This document shows positions 63,436 through 64,000 of a DNA stretch of 64,000 nucleotides, piece by piece. Origin of the DNA: Clostridioides sp. ES-S-0010-02 (GTDB lineage Bacteria; Bacillota; Clostridia; Peptostreptococcales; Peptostreptococcaceae); assembly GCA_020641055.1 (NCBI GenBank), contig CP067345.1, positions 3,093,317-3,157,316 of the forward strand, given 5' to 3'. Under the pieces are notes generated by a model. It saw nothing but the letters and a program-made list of their open reading frames with translations. It searched no databases and had not been told where the DNA came from. Positions within the stretch are counted from its first letter, which is position 1. Each line of letters starts with the position of its first letter. The translations under genes and the position numbers were made by a program.

Positions 63436-63461
63436 AAATAACCTCAGTTAATTCTGAGGTT
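63436..63461 (-). terminator. Terminator of the spoIIIA operon
   Basis: AACCTCAG/CTGAGGTT arms, six-base loop, then ATTTTC on the minus strand. About seven bases after the spoIIIAH stop. Confidence 0.75.
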
Positions 63462-63467
63462 TATATT

Positions 63468-64000
63468 TTACTTAGTATTATTATTTGTAAGTTTAATATT
63501 TTCATACTTTACATTAGCCTGTTCTGCAACCAAATCAAATATTTTTGCTGCATCTTTCTTATCTAATTTAGCTTCATTTACAACAACATTGACTTTGCTA
63601 TCACTTATATAAACTAATGCTTCTTCATATCCCTTTGTACTCAAAAGATTTTCTATTTGAAGCTCCTTTTCTTGAGTTTTAACTATATTTAATTTCATAT
63701 TAGAAGCTTCTTTTCTAGATTCCTCTGTTGTAGATGGATTATTTATCATTTCATTTAAATCCTGAACTAATTCATTTCTTTGTTTTTCTCTGTTCATTTT
63801 CATATCTAAAATATAAGATGCTTTTTTCATATTCTTTTCAGATGATAATTGAGCTTTTATTTCTTTACTTGTTTCAGTTACTTTTTCCTTAACCTTACTA
63901 GCCTTACTATCAACTATATCAATGTCAGCACTCTCTTTGCTATTTTGTTTATCTGTAGCATCTGAGTCTTCTTTATTGCTACTATCACTATCATCAGTAG
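63468..64000 (-). CDS. spoIIIAH: Stage III sporulation protein AH (partial, 5' end off window)
   Basis: The frame stays open to the window edge, so about 177 C-terminal residues are visible. They include a Ser/Asp/Lys-rich linker (SDSSNKEDSDATDK), an amphipathic helix (KEKVTETSKEIKAQL) and the compact C-terminal ring-building domain ending KVNVVVNEAKLDKKDAAKIF. SpoIIIAH interacts with SpoIIQ to form the feeding channel between mother cell and forespore. The missing N-terminus should carry a membrane anchor. Confidence 0.9.
   Translation of the reverse strand, partial: TDDSDSSNKEDSDATDKQNSKESADIDIVDSKASKVKEKVTETSKEIKAQLSSEKNMKKASYILDMKMNREKQRNELVQDLNEMINNPSTTEESRKEASNMKLNIVKTQEKELQIENLLSTKGYEEALVYISDSKVNVVVNEAKLDKKDAAKIFDLVAEQANVKYENIKLTNNNTK

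Noticed and set aside
1-64000. CRISPR arrays, IS elements, tRNA or rRNA genes
   Set aside because: No regularly spaced repeats, no transposase frame and no tRNA- or rRNA-like sequence was recognised anywhere in the window.

Overview
The window is AT-rich clostridial chromosome. Gene content and order (spoIIIAH, nusB, xseAB, ispA, dxs, recN, spoIVB, spo0A; rnhB, rplS, trmD, rimM, rpsP, ffh, ylxM, ftsY, smc, rnc, efp; a sigK gene split by a skin element) match Clostridioides difficile, read here in reverse relative to the usual reference orientation. Species-typical markers agree: CWB2 cell-wall repeats, a small type I toxin of the C. difficile family, a CD1247-type zinc-ribbon protein and a SigK without a pro-peptide. 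This identification comes from sequence recognition, not from a search.

Layout. 1-8.1 kb: a partial FMN-dependent alpha-hydroxy-acid oxidising enzyme, rnhB, the B12-dependent ribonucleotide reductase nrdJ, and two paralogous BrnQ branched-chain amino-acid carriers with long AT-rich leaders. 8.5-22 kb: a housekeeping block for ribosome assembly, tRNA modification, protein targeting and chromosome organisation (rbgA, rplS with an L19 leader, trmD, rimM, khpA, rpsP, ffh, ylxM, ftsY, smc, radical SAM, rnc, CD1247-like, efp). 22.4-25.3 kb: four overlapping pilin/pseudopilin genes, then aroE. 25.5-33.7 kb: sigK split by a compact skin element of about 7.45 kb. 33.8-49.3 kb: a PBP, peptidase U32, O-methyltransferase, mltG, nucleoside catabolism (pdp, punA, deoB), a xerD-position gene with a degraded active site, spoIIM, a NUDIX hydrolase, and a SteA/SteB-like envelope cluster. 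49.6-64 kb: spo0A, spoIVB, two GNAT acetyltransferases, a membrane protein, recN, tlyA, dxs, a PAP2-like protein, ispA, xseB, xseA, a TsaD-like protein, nusB, an Asp23 protein and partial spoIIIAH.

The most interesting region is the skin element. Its 12-bp att core is visible at both ends, with element-side inverted arms matching at 18 of 21 positions. Excision rebuilds an in-frame SigK of 213 codons. The element carries its large serine recombinase, a lipoprotein, a CWB2 surface protein, an unannotated type I toxin-antitoxin module, a small conserved-looking protein, and a divergent PLP-enzyme/XRE-cupin regulator pair with operator-like repeats. It is about half the size I recall for the skin element of strain 630.

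Other points worth a second look: a XerD homologue that keeps only two of six catalytic residues; a promoter-linked leader peptide rich in Ile/Leu/Val ahead of brnQ; ribosome-binding sites buried in perfect hairpins at spoIIM and at the PBP gene; a 24-bp palindrome between a Shine-Dalgarno and its start codon in a GNAT gene; and a textbook SigH promoter overlapping a 0A box at spo0A. Several gene starts below were moved from the longest frame to the codon supported by a Shine-Dalgarno sequence.
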